In this document: positions 35,380 through 43,853 of the stretch, piece after piece
How the letters are laid out: every line of letters begins with the position of its first letter
Numbering within the stretch: the stretch's first letter is position 1
NCBI RefSeq assembly: GCF_000564855.1
Contig: NZ_AYXG01000048.1
Span: 33,973-97,972 of the forward strand
Source: Actinokineospora spheciospongiae
GTDB lineage: Bacteria; Actinomycetota; Actinomycetes; Mycobacteriales; Pseudonocardiaceae
Length of the DNA: 64,000 bases
Reading direction: 5' to 3'
Made by a program: the position numbers and the translations under genes
Notes under the pieces: model-generated
The model's database searches: none
Told to the model about the DNA's origin: nothing
Seen by the model: only the letters and a program-made list of their open reading frames with translations

Positions 35380-36141
35380 ATGCTCGAAGATCGTCACCGC
35401 CAAGTCCGGTACCCAGCCATGCGCTACACCATGATGCACGGCCTGGAGCTGCACACCACCATCACCCTGGACAACATCTCCGAGCACCGGGGCGAACTCC
35501 TCGACGCCTTCGCCCACGTGGTCGAAGACCACTTCTTCGACCAGTACGCCCCCTCCGACAGCATCGGCTGGAAGTTCCACGACGAAGAAGAGGCCACAGC
35601 TCTGCGAACCATCGTCACCCTCCTCCTCCGCATCGAGGACGAGGTCTTCGGGGGCGAGGAGGCCGAACTCGCACACCACCTCTGGCCACAGGTGGTGGCA
35701 GCCGCACACAAGGCCCTGGACCTCATGCGCGCCAACGACACCCACACCATCCCCGGCACGTCCGCCACCTACAGCGATCGTCCACCAGCCCGTTTCCTCG
35801 ACATGCGCGCCGACACCGAAGCGGGCCTGGAGGTGCTCGGCACGGTCTCCCCGGAGAACACCGGCGGGCGGCAGGGAAGCGTCCGGAACGCGATCGCCCG
35901 GGTGGTCGAGGACAACCACTACAACGAGTCCGACCCGTCCGAGAGCATCGGCGTGAAGCTGCACGACGAGAGGGAGGCGACCGCGATGCGCACCCTGGTC
36001 GCTCTCGTCCTCCGCGTCTCCGTCGACGTCGAGACCCAAGACCGCGTGCGCGACGAGCACGAGTACCTGACGCACCCGCTCTGGCCCGAGGTCGCCGCCG
36101 CCGCCCGCGCCACCCTCCGGCTCATGCGGATGAACGACTAG
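35380..36141 (+). CDS. Protein with two tandem SCO4402-like domains
   Basis: A 253-residue cytosolic protein made of two copies of one domain. Copy one (about residues 30-128) contains SDSIGWKFHDEEEATALRTI and HHLWPQVVAAAHKALDLM. Copy two (about 160-252) contains SESIGVKLHDEREATAMRTL and HPLWPEVAAAARATLRLM. Single-copy relatives, which I recall as SCO4402-like proteins, are small actinobacterial proteins without a known role. The copies are clearly homologous but divergent, so the duplication is not recent. ATG 35380 was chosen; the ribosome site is weak. Nothing in the neighbourhood suggests a function. Confidence 0.7.
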   Translation: MLEDRHRQVRYPAMRYTMMHGLELHTTITLDNISEHRGELLDAFAHVVEDHFFDQYAPSDSIGWKFHDEEEATALRTIVTLLLRIEDEVFGGEEAELAHHLWPQVVAAAHKALDLMRANDTHTIPGTSATYSDRPPARFLDMRADTEAGLEVLGTVSPENTGGRQGSVRNAIARVVEDNHYNESDPSESIGVKLHDEREATAMRTLVALVLRVSVDVETQDRVRDEHEYLTHPLWPEVAAAARATLRLMRMND

Positions 36142-36172
36142 GGAGTTGTTCGTCGCTTGTCGGACGAACGGG

Positions 36173-36835
36173 TCAGGCCGTGGACGGAACCACGATGACC
36201 TTGCCCCGGAGAGTTCCCGTCGCAGCCCTGGCGTGGACCGACGGCAGGTCGGCCAGCGGGACGCGTTCGGCGACGTCGACGGTCAGTTCGCCGCGGTCCA
36301 CCCGGGCCACGAGTTCCGACAGTTGCCCGGCGTCGCTGCGGACGTACAGGTCGATGCCCCGCACACCGCGCTCCTCGTCGGCGGGGGCGGGCATCCACAC
36401 GGTGGTGTTGACCACGACACCGCCGTCGCGGACCAGGGCGGCCAGGGCCGCGAACCCGGCGGGGTCGATCGGCGCGAGGTTGAGCAGGACGTCGACCGGC
36501 TCGGTGACCGCGGTGCCCACCTCGGTGGTGGTGTGGTCGACGACCTCGGCGGCACCCGCCGCCGCGAGCCGATCGCGGCGGCGGGGGCTGCCGGTGGCGA
36601 TCACGTGGGCGCCCGCCGCCGCGGCGCCGTCGACGACGAACGGCAGGAAGCCGACGACCCGGTCACCGACCCCGAGGTCGGTGACGCCCCCGCCGAGCGC
36701 ATCGATCGTCCCCGCGACGTCCAGACCGGGGATGTGCGGCAGGGTCAGGGGCATCGGGCCCCGCATGAGGCCGGCGCGGATATTGCCGTCGACGCCGTTG
36801 GACGTCGTCGCGGCGACCCGCACCCGCACCCGCAC
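36173..36835 (-). pseudogene. Truncated zinc-free MDR (quinone-oxidoreductase-like) gene
   Basis: The frame encodes recognisable parts of a medium-chain dehydrogenase: [18 protein letters not shown] and [18 protein letters not shown] from the first domain, then [20 protein letters not shown] from the coenzyme domain, and [17 protein letters not shown] near the end. The first 25-30 residues are missing. About 80 residues between VVDGA and AGAHVI, including the GxxGxxG strand, are deleted in frame. At 220 residues it is well below the usual 310. The coenzyme loop is gone, so it should be inactive. Its 5' end abuts a broken TetR gene. Confidence 0.75.
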
Positions 36836-36876
36836 CTGCCCGGCGCCGGGGACTCATCCGCGGCGAGGGGGAGAAG

Positions 36877-37360
36877 GTGCCGATGGCCAAGATCGCCGAG
36901 CGCGCGGGCGTGGGGGTCGGGACGGTCTACCGCCACTTCGCCACCCGCGGGGAACTGGTCGAAGCCCTCGTCCACCGCTCGTTCGGCCTCGCGGTGGACA
37001 ACGCGCGGGCAGCCGCCGAGCACCCCGGTCCCGCCGCGGAGGGCATCCGGCTGTTCTTCCTGGCCACCCTGCGCGACCGCGAGCGCTTCGTGCTCCCCCT
37101 GCACGGCGGCCCACCGGTTTTCACCGCCGCCACCCGCAGGCGCCAGGCGGACGTCCGCACCGCCCTGCACTCGCTCCTCGACCGCGGTCAGGCCGCCGGT
37201 GAACTGCGCGCGGACCTCACCCCGGAAGACCTGGTCGTGGCCACCTCACTGCTGTCCCGCCCGCTGCCGGGCTCCGGCGACTGGGACGCCCTGGCCCACC
37301 GCCAGATCGACTTCATGATCAACCTCTCGGCCCCGCCGTCAGGCCCGGCCCGGCAGGCCG
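36877..37360 (+). pseudogene. TetR-family regulator remnant lacking its N-terminal helix and own stop
   Basis: The segment PMAKIAERAGVGVGTVYRHF and what follows match a TetR regulator from helix 2 of the DNA-binding domain onward, but helix 1 is absent. The frame does not close at the expected C-terminus (about 37320-37360) and runs on antisense through neighbouring genes to 38313. Both ends are therefore damaged. A GTG at 36877 with GGGGGAGAAG upstream could still be translated. The intact ancestor was probably the divergent regulator of the MDR gene. Confidence 0.65.
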
Positions 37361-37362
37361 GT

Positions 37363-37971
37363 CTACGCGGTGACCGCGCCGAGCATGGCCGCGACCAGGT
37401 CGGCGTAGCGGGCGCCGAGCTCGGTCGGGTCCGGTTTGGACTCCGGGGTGTACCAGCGGGCGACGTCCACGCACAGCGACAGGATCGCCCTGGCCGCGGT
37501 CGGGGTGTCGGCGACGGTGAACGCCGAGGCCGCGACCCCCTCGGCGATGAGGTCGCGGACCGTGCGCTCGGTGCGGCGGCGCAGGTCCGCGACGACCTCG
37601 AAGTCCGCCGGGCGCAACGCGTGCAGCTCGTACTGCACGATCCGGGCGACCCGGTGCCGGGTGGCGTGCCAGGTGGTGAACCCGGCCACCAGGGCGCGCA
37701 TCCGGGTCAGCGGGTCGCCGGGGGCACCGGCCGCCGCGGTCACCATGTTCAGCGCCCGCTCGTGGCCGCTGCGGCTGATGGCGAACAGCACCGCCGCCTT
37801 GGACGGGAAGTGCACGTACAGCGCCGCCGGGCTCATCCCGGCGGCGGTGGCGATGTCGCGGGTGGTGGTGGCGTGGAAGCCCCGCTCGGCGAAGGCTTCC
37901 ACGGCCGCCGCCATCAGCCGCTTGGCCGCGTCCGGGCGGACGTCGGGCCACAGGTCGACCGGTTCGGTCAT
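37363..37971 (-). CDS. TetR-family regulator of the acyl-CoA catabolic operon
   Basis: A 202-residue TetR protein. The helix-turn-helix lies near residues 20-60 (AAVEAFAERGFHATTTRDIA, then MSPAALYVHFPSKAAVLF), followed by a ligand domain resembling regulators located with acyl-CoA dehydrogenases in actinobacteria. ATGA overlap with the upstream dehydrogenase gene shows that it is the last gene of the operon. It likely senses an acyl-CoA intermediate and binds the palindrome before the first gene of the operon (41591-41606). Confidence 0.87.
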   Translation of the reverse strand: MTEPVDLWPDVRPDAAKRLMAAAVEAFAERGFHATTTRDIATAAGMSPAALYVHFPSKAAVLFAISRSGHERALNMVTAAAGAPGDPLTRMRALVAGFTTWHATRHRVARIVQYELHALRPADFEVVADLRRRTERTVRDLIAEGVAASAFTVADTPTAARAILSLCVDVARWYTPESKPDPTELGARYADLVAAMLGAVTA

Positions 37972-39101
37972 GCGGTGAGGCCCACCAGCGGGGCCAGGGC
38001 CGCCCGGTGCCTGCCGGGGGTGCCCAGCGCGATCTCGTCGGCCTTGGCGCGCTTGAGGTACAGGTGCACCGGGTGCTCCCAGGTCATGCCGATGCCGCCG
38101 TGCAGTTGCACCGCCTCCTCGGCCGCGTGCAGGGCCACCGCGGCGCACAGCGACTGCGCCACCAGCACCGTGATCTCCAGGTCCTCGGCCCCGGTCGCCA
38201 GTGCGTCCGCCGCCGCCCTGGCCGCCGCGCGGGCGAGGACGAGTTCCTGCCACAGGTCGGCGAGGCGGTGCTTGAGCGACTGGAACGAGCCGACCGGCCT
38301 GCCGAACTGGTAGCGCTCCTTGAGGTAGGCGACGGTGGTGCTCAGGCACCACTCGGCGATCCCGACCTGCTCGGAGGCCAGGATGCCCGCGCCGACGAGC
38401 ACGGCGGCGCGCACCGCCGCCTCGCCGGACCCGGACAGCCGCACGCCGGGCGTCGCGTCCAGCACGACGTCGGCCACCGGGCGGGTCAGGTCCAGCGACA
38501 CGACCGGGGTGACCCGCGCCGCGGCGGCCTCGACCAGGAACAGCACGTCCCCGGCGAGCACGACCAGCAGGTCGGCCACCGCGGCGTCGGCCACCGACCG
38601 GACCGTGCCGGTCAGCGCGTCGCCGTCGGCCGAGACCGCGGGCAGCGGGCCGCCGGGGTACGTCGACAGCGGGATGACGAGCGCCGCCGTGGCCGCGCCC
38701 TCGGCGAGCCGGGTCAGCGCCGCCTCGGCTTGGGCGTCGGGGCCACCCCGCTCAGCGCCCTGGCCGAGCAGGTGCAGCAGTGCGCCGGTCGCCAGCACGG
38801 CGCTGCCCAGGAACGGGACCGGCGCGACGGAGCGGCCCAGTTCCTCGGCGACGACCGCGGTCTCGCGCAAGCCCGCGCCCTGCCCGCCCAGCGCCTCCGG
38901 GATGGGCAGCGAGGTCGCGCCGAGGTCCACCGCGAGCGCGCGCCACAGGTCCAGGTCGAGCGGCTGCTCGTCCTCCACCCGGCCCAGCACCCTGGCGGAG
39001 TCGGCGCGGGCGGCGAGGAGGGCGCGCACGCTGGCGCGCAGTTCCTCCTCGACGTCGGAGTACAGCAGGTCCTGCTCGGGGCGGTCCGGTGCGGGGCTCA
39101 T
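37968..39101 (-). CDS. Acyl-CoA dehydrogenase, second subunit type
   Basis: A 377-residue FAD enzyme fold of the acyl-CoA dehydrogenase family, less conserved than its neighbour. Recognisable parts are LPIPEALGGQGAGLRETAVV (about 75-95), YLKERYQFGRPVGSFQSLKH (about 265), and the C-terminal LHGGIGMTWEHPVHLYLKRA. Adjacent, overlapping pairs of unequal dehydrogenases often form alpha2-beta2 complexes in actinobacterial steroid and branched-chain degradation, and the overlap (ATGA) with the gene at 39098 suggests the same here. The substrate is unknown. Confidence 0.9.
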   Translation of the reverse strand: MSPAPDRPEQDLLYSDVEEELRASVRALLAARADSARVLGRVEDEQPLDLDLWRALAVDLGATSLPIPEALGGQGAGLRETAVVAEELGRSVAPVPFLGSAVLATGALLHLLGQGAERGGPDAQAEAALTRLAEGAATAALVIPLSTYPGGPLPAVSADGDALTGTVRSVADAAVADLLVVLAGDVLFLVEAAAARVTPVVSLDLTRPVADVVLDATPGVRLSGSGEAAVRAAVLVGAGILASEQVGIAEWCLSTTVAYLKERYQFGRPVGSFQSLKHRLADLWQELVLARAAARAAADALATGAEDLEITVLVAQSLCAAVALHAAEEAVQLHGGIGMTWEHPVHLYLKRAKADEIALGTPGRHRAALAPLVGLTA

Positions 39102-40288
39102 CGGGGCAGATCCTTCCACGGCACGTCCTTGTCGACCCGGGGTTCCGACGGGAGCCCGAGAATCCGCTCGGCGATGATGTTGCGCAGGATCTCCGAGGTG
39201 CCGCCCTCGATGGAGTTGCCCTTGGCCCGCAGGTACCGGTAACCGGCGTCGCGGCCGGTGAAGTCGACCAGTTCGGGGCGGAACATGGTCCACTCGCCGT
39301 GGCGCAGCCCGTCCTCGGCGAGCAGTTCCACCTCGAACCCGGACAGCGCCTGCGACAGCCGGGCGAACGCCAGCTTCATCGCCGACCCCTCCGGGCCGGG
39401 CGACCCGGCGGCCAACTGCTGGCGCATCCGGGTCCCGGCGTGGCGCAGGGCCTCTGACTCCACCCACAGCTTCGTCAGCCGGTCGAGCGCCTCGGGGGTG
39501 TGCAGCTCTGGGTGCGCGCGCCAGGTGTCGGACACGACGCCGACCATGCCGCCCTCGCGCGGCACCTCCCGGCCGCCGATGGCGACGCGCTCATTCATCA
39601 GGGTGGTCTGCGCGACCCGCCAGCCGTCGCCGACCTCGCCGAGGCGGTGCGCGTCGGGGATGCGGGCGCCGGTCAGGAAGACCTCGTTGAACTCGGCCTC
39701 GCCGGTGATCTGGCGCAGCGGCCGCACCTCGACGCCGGGGTCGGTCATGTCGCAGACGAAGTACGTCATGCCCGCGTGCTTGGGCACGTCCGGGTCGGTG
39801 CGGGCCACCAGGATCGCCCAGCGCGCGGTGTGCGCGGTGGAGGTCCACACCTTCTGCCCGGTGACCACCCAGTCCTCGCCGTCGCGGGTGGCCCTGGTGC
39901 CCAGGGCGGCGAGGTCGGACCCGGCGCCGGGTTCGGAGAACAACTGGCACCACACCTCCTCGCCGGTCCACAGCGGGCGCAGGAAGCGCTGCTTCTGCTC
40001 GTCGGTGCCGAAGGTGAGGATGGTCGGCGCGGCCATGCCCAGGCCGATGCCGATCCGGCGGGGGTTGTTGTCCGGGGCGCCCGCGGCGGCCAGCTCGGCC
40101 TCCACGACCTGCTGCAGCGCCCGCGGGGCGCCGAGTCCGCCGAGGCCGACCGGGAAGCCCACCCAGGCCAGCCCGGCCTCCCAGCGGGCGTTGAGGAACG
40201 CGGTGCGCTCGGTGGTGGCGGGGTCGTGCCGGGCCAGGAGGTCCGCGACCAGGTCGCGGACCTCCCGCGCGGTCGTGGGGGCGCTCAC
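39098..40288 (-). CDS. Acyl-CoA dehydrogenase, first subunit type
   Basis: A 396-residue acyl-CoA dehydrogenase that introduces a 2,3 double bond in an acyl-CoA using FAD. It has WCQLFSEPGAGSDLAALGTR and DWVVTGQKVWTSTAH for flavin and substrate binding, and the C-terminal KGNSIEGGTSEILRNIIAER typical of the family. The start is a GTG overlapping the MaoC stop (GTGA), and its stop overlaps the partner dehydrogenase. It probably pairs with that protein, and the next gene product (MaoC) would hydrate the enoyl-CoA produced. Confidence 0.93.
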   Translation of the reverse strand: MSAPTTAREVRDLVADLLARHDPATTERTAFLNARWEAGLAWVGFPVGLGGLGAPRALQQVVEAELAAAGAPDNNPRRIGIGLGMAAPTILTFGTDEQKQRFLRPLWTGEEVWCQLFSEPGAGSDLAALGTRATRDGEDWVVTGQKVWTSTAHTARWAILVARTDPDVPKHAGMTYFVCDMTDPGVEVRPLRQITGEAEFNEVFLTGARIPDAHRLGEVGDGWRVAQTTLMNERVAIGGREVPREGGMVGVVSDTWRAHPELHTPEALDRLTKLWVESEALRHAGTRMRQQLAAGSPGPEGSAMKLAFARLSQALSGFEVELLAEDGLRHGEWTMFRPELVDFTGRDAGYRYLRAKGNSIEGGTSEILRNIIAERILGLPSEPRVDKDVPWKDLPR

Positions 40289-40755
40289 GAGCCGCTGCCC
40301 GGCTTGGGCACCAGCAGCACCACGGCCTCGGCGACGCAGGCGGGTTTGTCCGCGCCCTCGATCTCGATGGTGTTGCGCAGCACCACCTGCACGCCCTGGG
40401 CGCCCGGCTTGGCCTCGACCAGCTCCGAGGACAGCCGGACCTTGGCCCCGACCCTGACCGGCTGCGGGAAGCGGACCTTGTTGAGGCCGTAGTTGACGCC
40501 CATCAGGAAGTTGTCGAACCGGTAGACGCCCTTGCCCAGCATGGGGAGCAGGGACAGCGTCAGGTACCCGTGCGCGACGGTCCCGCCGAACGGGCCCTTC
40601 GCGGCGCGGTCGGCGTCGACGTGAATCCACTGGTGGTCGTCGGTCGCGTCGGCGAAGGCGGTCACCCGCTCCTGGGTGATCTCCACCCACTCGCCGTGGC
40701 CCAGGTGCGTGCCGATCGCCGGGGCGATCGAGTCCGGGCCGTCGAAGACGTGCAT
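40285..40755 (-). CDS. MaoC-type (R)-specific enoyl-CoA hydratase
   Basis: A 156-residue hot-dog-fold hydratase. The catalytic Asp/His signature is present in FADATDDHQWIHVD followed by GPFGGTVAHGYLTLSLLP, which holds the substrate-binding loop. It would add water to the enoyl-CoA made by the neighbouring dehydrogenases. It lies 40 bases after the SDR gene and overlaps the next start, so it is the second gene of the operon. Confidence 0.92.
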   Translation of the reverse strand: MHVFDGPDSIAPAIGTHLGHGEWVEITQERVTAFADATDDHQWIHVDADRAAKGPFGGTVAHGYLTLSLLPMLGKGVYRFDNFLMGVNYGLNKVRFPQPVRVGAKVRLSSELVEAKPGAQGVQVVLRNTIEIEGADKPACVAEAVVLLVPKPGSGS

Positions 40756-40795
40756 GTCTGGCTCCCTTGCCGCGTCGGTGCTGGTCGGTGCCGGA

Positions 40796-41551
40796 TCAGT
40801 CCCGGGGCCCGCCCGCGACGTAGATGACCTGCCCGGAGACGAACCCGGCCTCTTCGCTGACCAGGAACGAGGCGGTGGCGGCGATGTCGTCGGGGGTGCC
40901 GACCCGGCCGACCGGGATCATCGCGGCGGCGCCCTTCTTGAAGTCCTCGAACGGCACGCCCACCCGCTCGGCGGTGGCGGCGGTCATCTCGGTCTCGATG
41001 AAACCGGGGGCGATGGCGTTCGCGGTGACGTTGAACTTGCCCAGCTCGATCGCGAGGGTCTTGGTGAAGCCCTGCAGACCGGCCTTGGCGGTGGCGTAGT
41101 TGGCCTGGCCGCGGTTGCCCAGCGCGGAGGTGCTGGACAGGTTCACGATCCGGCCGTACTTCTGCTCGGTCTGGTGCTTCTGCACCTCGCGGGTCATCAG
41201 GAACGAGCCGCGCAGGTGCACGCCGATGACCGCGTCCCAGTCCGAGTCGGTCATCTTGAAGATCAGGTTGTCGCGCAGGATGCCCGCGTTGTTGACCAGC
41301 ACGGTGGGCGGGCCCAGCTTCTCGGCGACCTCGGCGACGGCGGCCTTGACCTGCTCGGCGTCGCTGACGTCGGCGCCGACGCCCAGGGCGGTGCCGCCCT
41401 CGGCCTCGATGGCCCCGACGGTCTCGGCGGTGCTCGCCGCGTCCAGGTCGACCACCGCGACGGCGAAGCCGTCCTTGGCGAGGCGCTTGGCCACGGCGGC
41501 GCCGATGCCGCGGGCGGCGCCGGTCACGATGGCGGTGCGGGACTGGGACAC
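40796..41551 (-). CDS. FabG-like short-chain dehydrogenase (3-hydroxyacyl oxidation or reduction)
   Basis: A 251-residue SDR with TGAARGIG (residues 10-17), NNAG, the catalytic Ser in NLSSTSALGN, and Tyr/Lys in YATAKAG. It ends FVSGQVIYVAGGPRD, as in FabG-like 3-oxoacyl reductases. In this operon it most likely converts the 3-hydroxyacyl-CoA formed by the MaoC hydratase to the 3-oxo form. It is the promoter-proximal gene; a palindromic operator lies 40 bases before its start. Confidence 0.92.
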   Translation of the reverse strand: MSQSRTAIVTGAARGIGAAVAKRLAKDGFAVAVVDLDAASTAETVGAIEAEGGTALGVGADVSDAEQVKAAVAEVAEKLGPPTVLVNNAGILRDNLIFKMTDSDWDAVIGVHLRGSFLMTREVQKHQTEQKYGRIVNLSSTSALGNRGQANYATAKAGLQGFTKTLAIELGKFNVTANAIAPGFIETEMTAATAERVGVPFEDFKKGAAAMIPVGRVGTPDDIAATASFLVSEEAGFVSGQVIYVAGGPRD

Positions 41552-41590
41552 GGGGTTCCTCCGGAGCTGGTCTGTGGGCGCGGTCGTATG

Positions 41591-41606
41591 CTAAGCAAGC
41601 GCTTAG
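41591..41606 (-). promoter_or_regulatory. Palindromic operator before the acyl-CoA operon
   Basis: CTAAGC and GCTTAG flank a four-base AAGC spacer. AT-rich sequence on both sides (TATG, GAAGTTA) makes this the only promoter-like stretch upstream of the SDR gene; TAGCAT on the minus strand may be the -10. It is the natural target for the TetR regulator at the end of the operon. Confidence 0.6.
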
Positions 41607-41610
41607 GAAG

Positions 41611-41904
41611 TTACCCCCGGGTTGCCCGGCTGTCCACCGCCGCCGGGGTGGTGGAGTCGAAACCGCCCGGCCGCCCGGTGCGCTCGGCCCCCAGACCGGC
41701 CAGCGGGGCGATCGCGATCTCCGGCGGCGTCCGGGACCCGATGTCGAGCCCGATCGGCCTGCGCACCCTGGCGATGTCGGTCTCCGGCACCCCCAACCCG
41801 CGCAGCGCTTCCACGTGCGAGGCGGGGTGGTGCGGGTTGCCCATCACCCCGACCCTGGCGCCCACCACCACCCGCCCCGCCGTGCGCCACCGCGCAGGAG
41901 TCAC
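41611..41904 (-). pseudogene. C-terminal remnant of an XdhC/CoxI-type maturation factor
   Basis: The 97-codon frame matches only the end of an XdhC-like protein: VVVGARVGVMGNPHHPASHV, ALRGLGVPETDIARVRRPI, then GLDIGSRTPPEIAIA. Full proteins have about 250-370 residues with an N-terminal CxxG-containing domain and a complete Rossmann fold, both absent here. No molybdenum hydroxylase gene is nearby. It is probably a stranded fragment. Confidence 0.65.
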
Positions 41905-41959
41905 CCATGCCGTGCGGTGTTCCCCGCCGGGGACGCGCCCACACGCCTACAGTGCGGGT

Positions 41960-42145
41960 ATGGCGACCTTCGGTGAACTCACCCCGGGCATGAAGCTGCG
42001 CAAGGTGTCCGAGGAGGACGCGGGCAAGGGCGAGCGCGCCGACCCCGGCGGCCCGCTGGACCTGGAGGCGGGGGTGGTGTTCCTGCGGCCCCGCGCCGCC
42101 GGACCGGCCGAGTCGGCGGAAACGCCCGACGAGTCACCGGAATAG
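41960..42145 (+). CDS. Small acidic protein of unknown function
   Basis: A 61-residue protein starting ATFGELTPGMKLRKVSEE and rich in Glu, Pro and Ala toward the end. TACAGT (41948-41953) sits six bases before the ATG in the -10 position, so the message may be leaderless. A hairpin follows the stop. I know no family for it; codon composition supports coding. Confidence 0.55.
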   Translation: MATFGELTPGMKLRKVSEEDAGKGERADPGGPLDLEAGVVFLRPRAAGPAESAETPDESPE

Positions 42146-42146
42146 C

Positions 42147-42180
42147 TCCCCGGAAAAGGGTCCGGATTCCGGGAGCCCGG
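42147..42180. terminator. Imperfect hairpin between converging genes
   Basis: GCTCCCCGGAA and TTCCGGGAGC pair with one bulged C across a short loop. It lies between the stops of the small protein (42145) and the TetR gene (42186) and could stop both. Confidence 0.5.
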
Positions 42181-42185
42181 CTTTG

Positions 42186-42893
42186 TCACGCGGATTCAGC
42201 GGCTCCGGCGGATTTTCCGTTCGGAACTCCGAATATCAGGAGCGTGGCCTCCACCATCGAGTCCTCCAGTTCCGGCAGCGCCGCCGCGCCGCGGGTGCGC
42301 AGGCAGGCCCGGATCACGTCGGCCATGCCGCCCACGAGGATGTGCAGGAGCTCGTCGGACACGTCCACCACCGGGCTGCCCTGCGACCGGGCGTAGGCGT
42401 GCGTGGCGCGGAAGAGCAGCAGGAACTGGTCGCGACCCTCGATGACCTTGTCCAGCACCTCGTTGCCCGCGCGCAGCGTCTCGATCTGGATCGCCCAGGA
42501 CGCCTCCGGCGCGGCGGCCAGCACCTTGAGGTAGGCGCGGATGCCCGAGCGCAGCCGCACCCGCCAGTCCTGCCCGGAAACCGCCGTCTCGGCCGCGCCG
42601 ATGGCGATGACCACGTCGGACACGCCGTAGTCGATGGCGGCCAGGAAGCAGTCGAGCTTGCCGGTGAAGTGCTCGTAGAAGGTGCGCCGGGACACGCTGG
42701 CCCGCTCGACCAGGTCGCCGATCGTCATCTCCGGGTAGCCCTTGTGCGCGGCCGTCCACAGCGCCGCGCGCAGCAGCCTCCCGCGCTGCGAGGCGCGCAC
42801 CTGCTCCGGGTCCAGGCGGTGCCTGCCGCTGGGCAGCGGACCGCCGTCGTCGGGCAGGTCGGCGAAGGTCGGCGCGGAAGGTCTCGAGCTCAC
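42186..42893 (-). CDS. TetR-family transcriptional regulator
   Basis: A 235-residue TetR protein with a 35-residue Pro-rich N-terminal extension. The helix-turn-helix lies at about residues 40-85 (AAHKGYPEMTIGDLVERAS, then VSRRTFYEHFTGKLDCFLAA). The ligand domain is helical and of no recognised subtype. It has no divergent partner of clear function; the next rightward gene begins 300 bases away. Its target is unknown. Confidence 0.83.
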   Translation of the reverse strand: MSSRPSAPTFADLPDDGGPLPSGRHRLDPEQVRASQRGRLLRAALWTAAHKGYPEMTIGDLVERASVSRRTFYEHFTGKLDCFLAAIDYGVSDVVIAIGAAETAVSGQDWRVRLRSGIRAYLKVLAAAPEASWAIQIETLRAGNEVLDKVIEGRDQFLLLFRATHAYARSQGSPVVDVSDELLHILVGGMADVIRACLRTRGAAALPELEDSMVEATLLIFGVPNGKSAGAAESA

Positions 42894-43193
42894 CCGCCCA
42901 GCCTACCGGGCGAGCGGTTGTCCCCCGCTGTGCAAAGCGTGTGAAGTCGTTAGCCGATCGCGGCCGAGGAATTCCCCACAATGGTCCACGACGATCCGGT
43001 CACCGGCGTGTTTCCCCGGCGATACCCGTTTTCCGCAGGCGCAGCATTCCGGTGCCCCGCCCCCCCGAATCGGGTGCCGCGGCGGCCGGGGTACCGGGCG
43101 ATCCCAACATGCGGACGGGGAATGGTCCGTTCGCCGCTCGTTGTTGCAGACGGTGACCGGCGGGGTCCGCCGGATCGGACGAGGGAGCACGCA
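42894..43193. other. Intergenic stretch without a recognised gene
   Basis: About 300 bases between the divergent TetR and F420-reductase-like genes. The stretch 42965-43030 is somewhat richer in A and T (TTCCCCACAAT, GATACCCGTTTTCC) and may hold promoters for both. I found no convincing repeat, RNA or small gene. An open frame from 42981 joins the downstream gene in frame but lacks homology and a ribosome site. Confidence 0.4.
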
Positions 43194-43853
43194 GTGAAGA
43201 TCGGCATCATCGGCGCGGGCAACATCGGCAGCGCGCTCACCCGCGGCCTGCGCGGACTGGGCCACGAGGTGCGGGTGGCCAACTCGCGCGGCCCGGAGAC
43301 CCTGGCCGACCTGGCCGCCGAGACCGGGGCCACGGCGGTCGCGGTGGGCGAGGCGGCCGAGGGCGCGGAGGTCGTGGTGGTCACCATCCCGCAGAAGCGG
43401 GTCCCGGACCTGCCCGCGGGCGTCCTGGACGCCGCCGCCCCCGGCGCGGTGGTCGTCGACACCGGCAACTACTACCCCAAGGAGCGCGACGGGCTGATCG
43501 CCGAGATCGAGGACGGCGTCACCGAGAGCCGCTGGGTGTCCGACCACCTGGGGGTGCCGGTGGTGAAGGCGTTCAACGGCATCGCGGCGGCCCACCTGCA
43601 GGACAAGGGCCTGCCCGCGGGCAGCCCCGACCGCATCGCGCTGCCCATCGCGGGTGACGACCCCTCGGCGAAGGCCGTGGTGTCGGACCTGATCGACGCC
43701 CTGGGGTTCGACCCGGTGGACGCGGGCACCCTGGACGAGTCGTGGCGGCAGCAGCCGGGTTCGCCCAGCTACGGCAAGGACTTCCCGGTCGACAAGCTCA
43801 AGGCCGCCTTGGCCGAGGCCACCCCGGAGCGCACCGAGCAGTTCAAGGCCTGA
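43194..43853 (+). CDS. F420-dependent NADP reductase-like protein
   Basis: A 219-residue Rossmann protein of the NADPH:F420 oxidoreductase (Fno) family. The NADP-binding loop is IGIIGAGNIGSALTRGL, and ANSRGPETL sits where the 2'-phosphate is bound. VVKAFNGIAAAHL and the end KAALAEATPERT are family-typical. It would shuttle hydride between NADPH and cofactor F420, fitting the FO synthase and the F420-type protein encoded further right. The start is GTG 43194 with GAGGGAG upstream. A hairpin terminator follows about 110 bases after the stop. Confidence 0.87.
   Translation: MKIGIIGAGNIGSALTRGLRGLGHEVRVANSRGPETLADLAAETGATAVAVGEAAEGAEVVVVTIPQKRVPDLPAGVLDAAAPGAVVVDTGNYYPKERDGLIAEIEDGVTESRWVSDHLGVPVVKAFNGIAAAHLQDKGLPAGSPDRIALPIAGDDPSAKAVVSDLIDALGFDPVDAGTLDESWRQQPGSPSYGKDFPVDKLKAALAEATPERTEQFKA

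Noticed and set aside
36877..38313. 478-codon plus-strand frame starting in the TetR remnant
   Set aside because: Only the first ~150 codons resemble TetR. The rest is antisense to an intact TetR gene and an acyl-CoA dehydrogenase.
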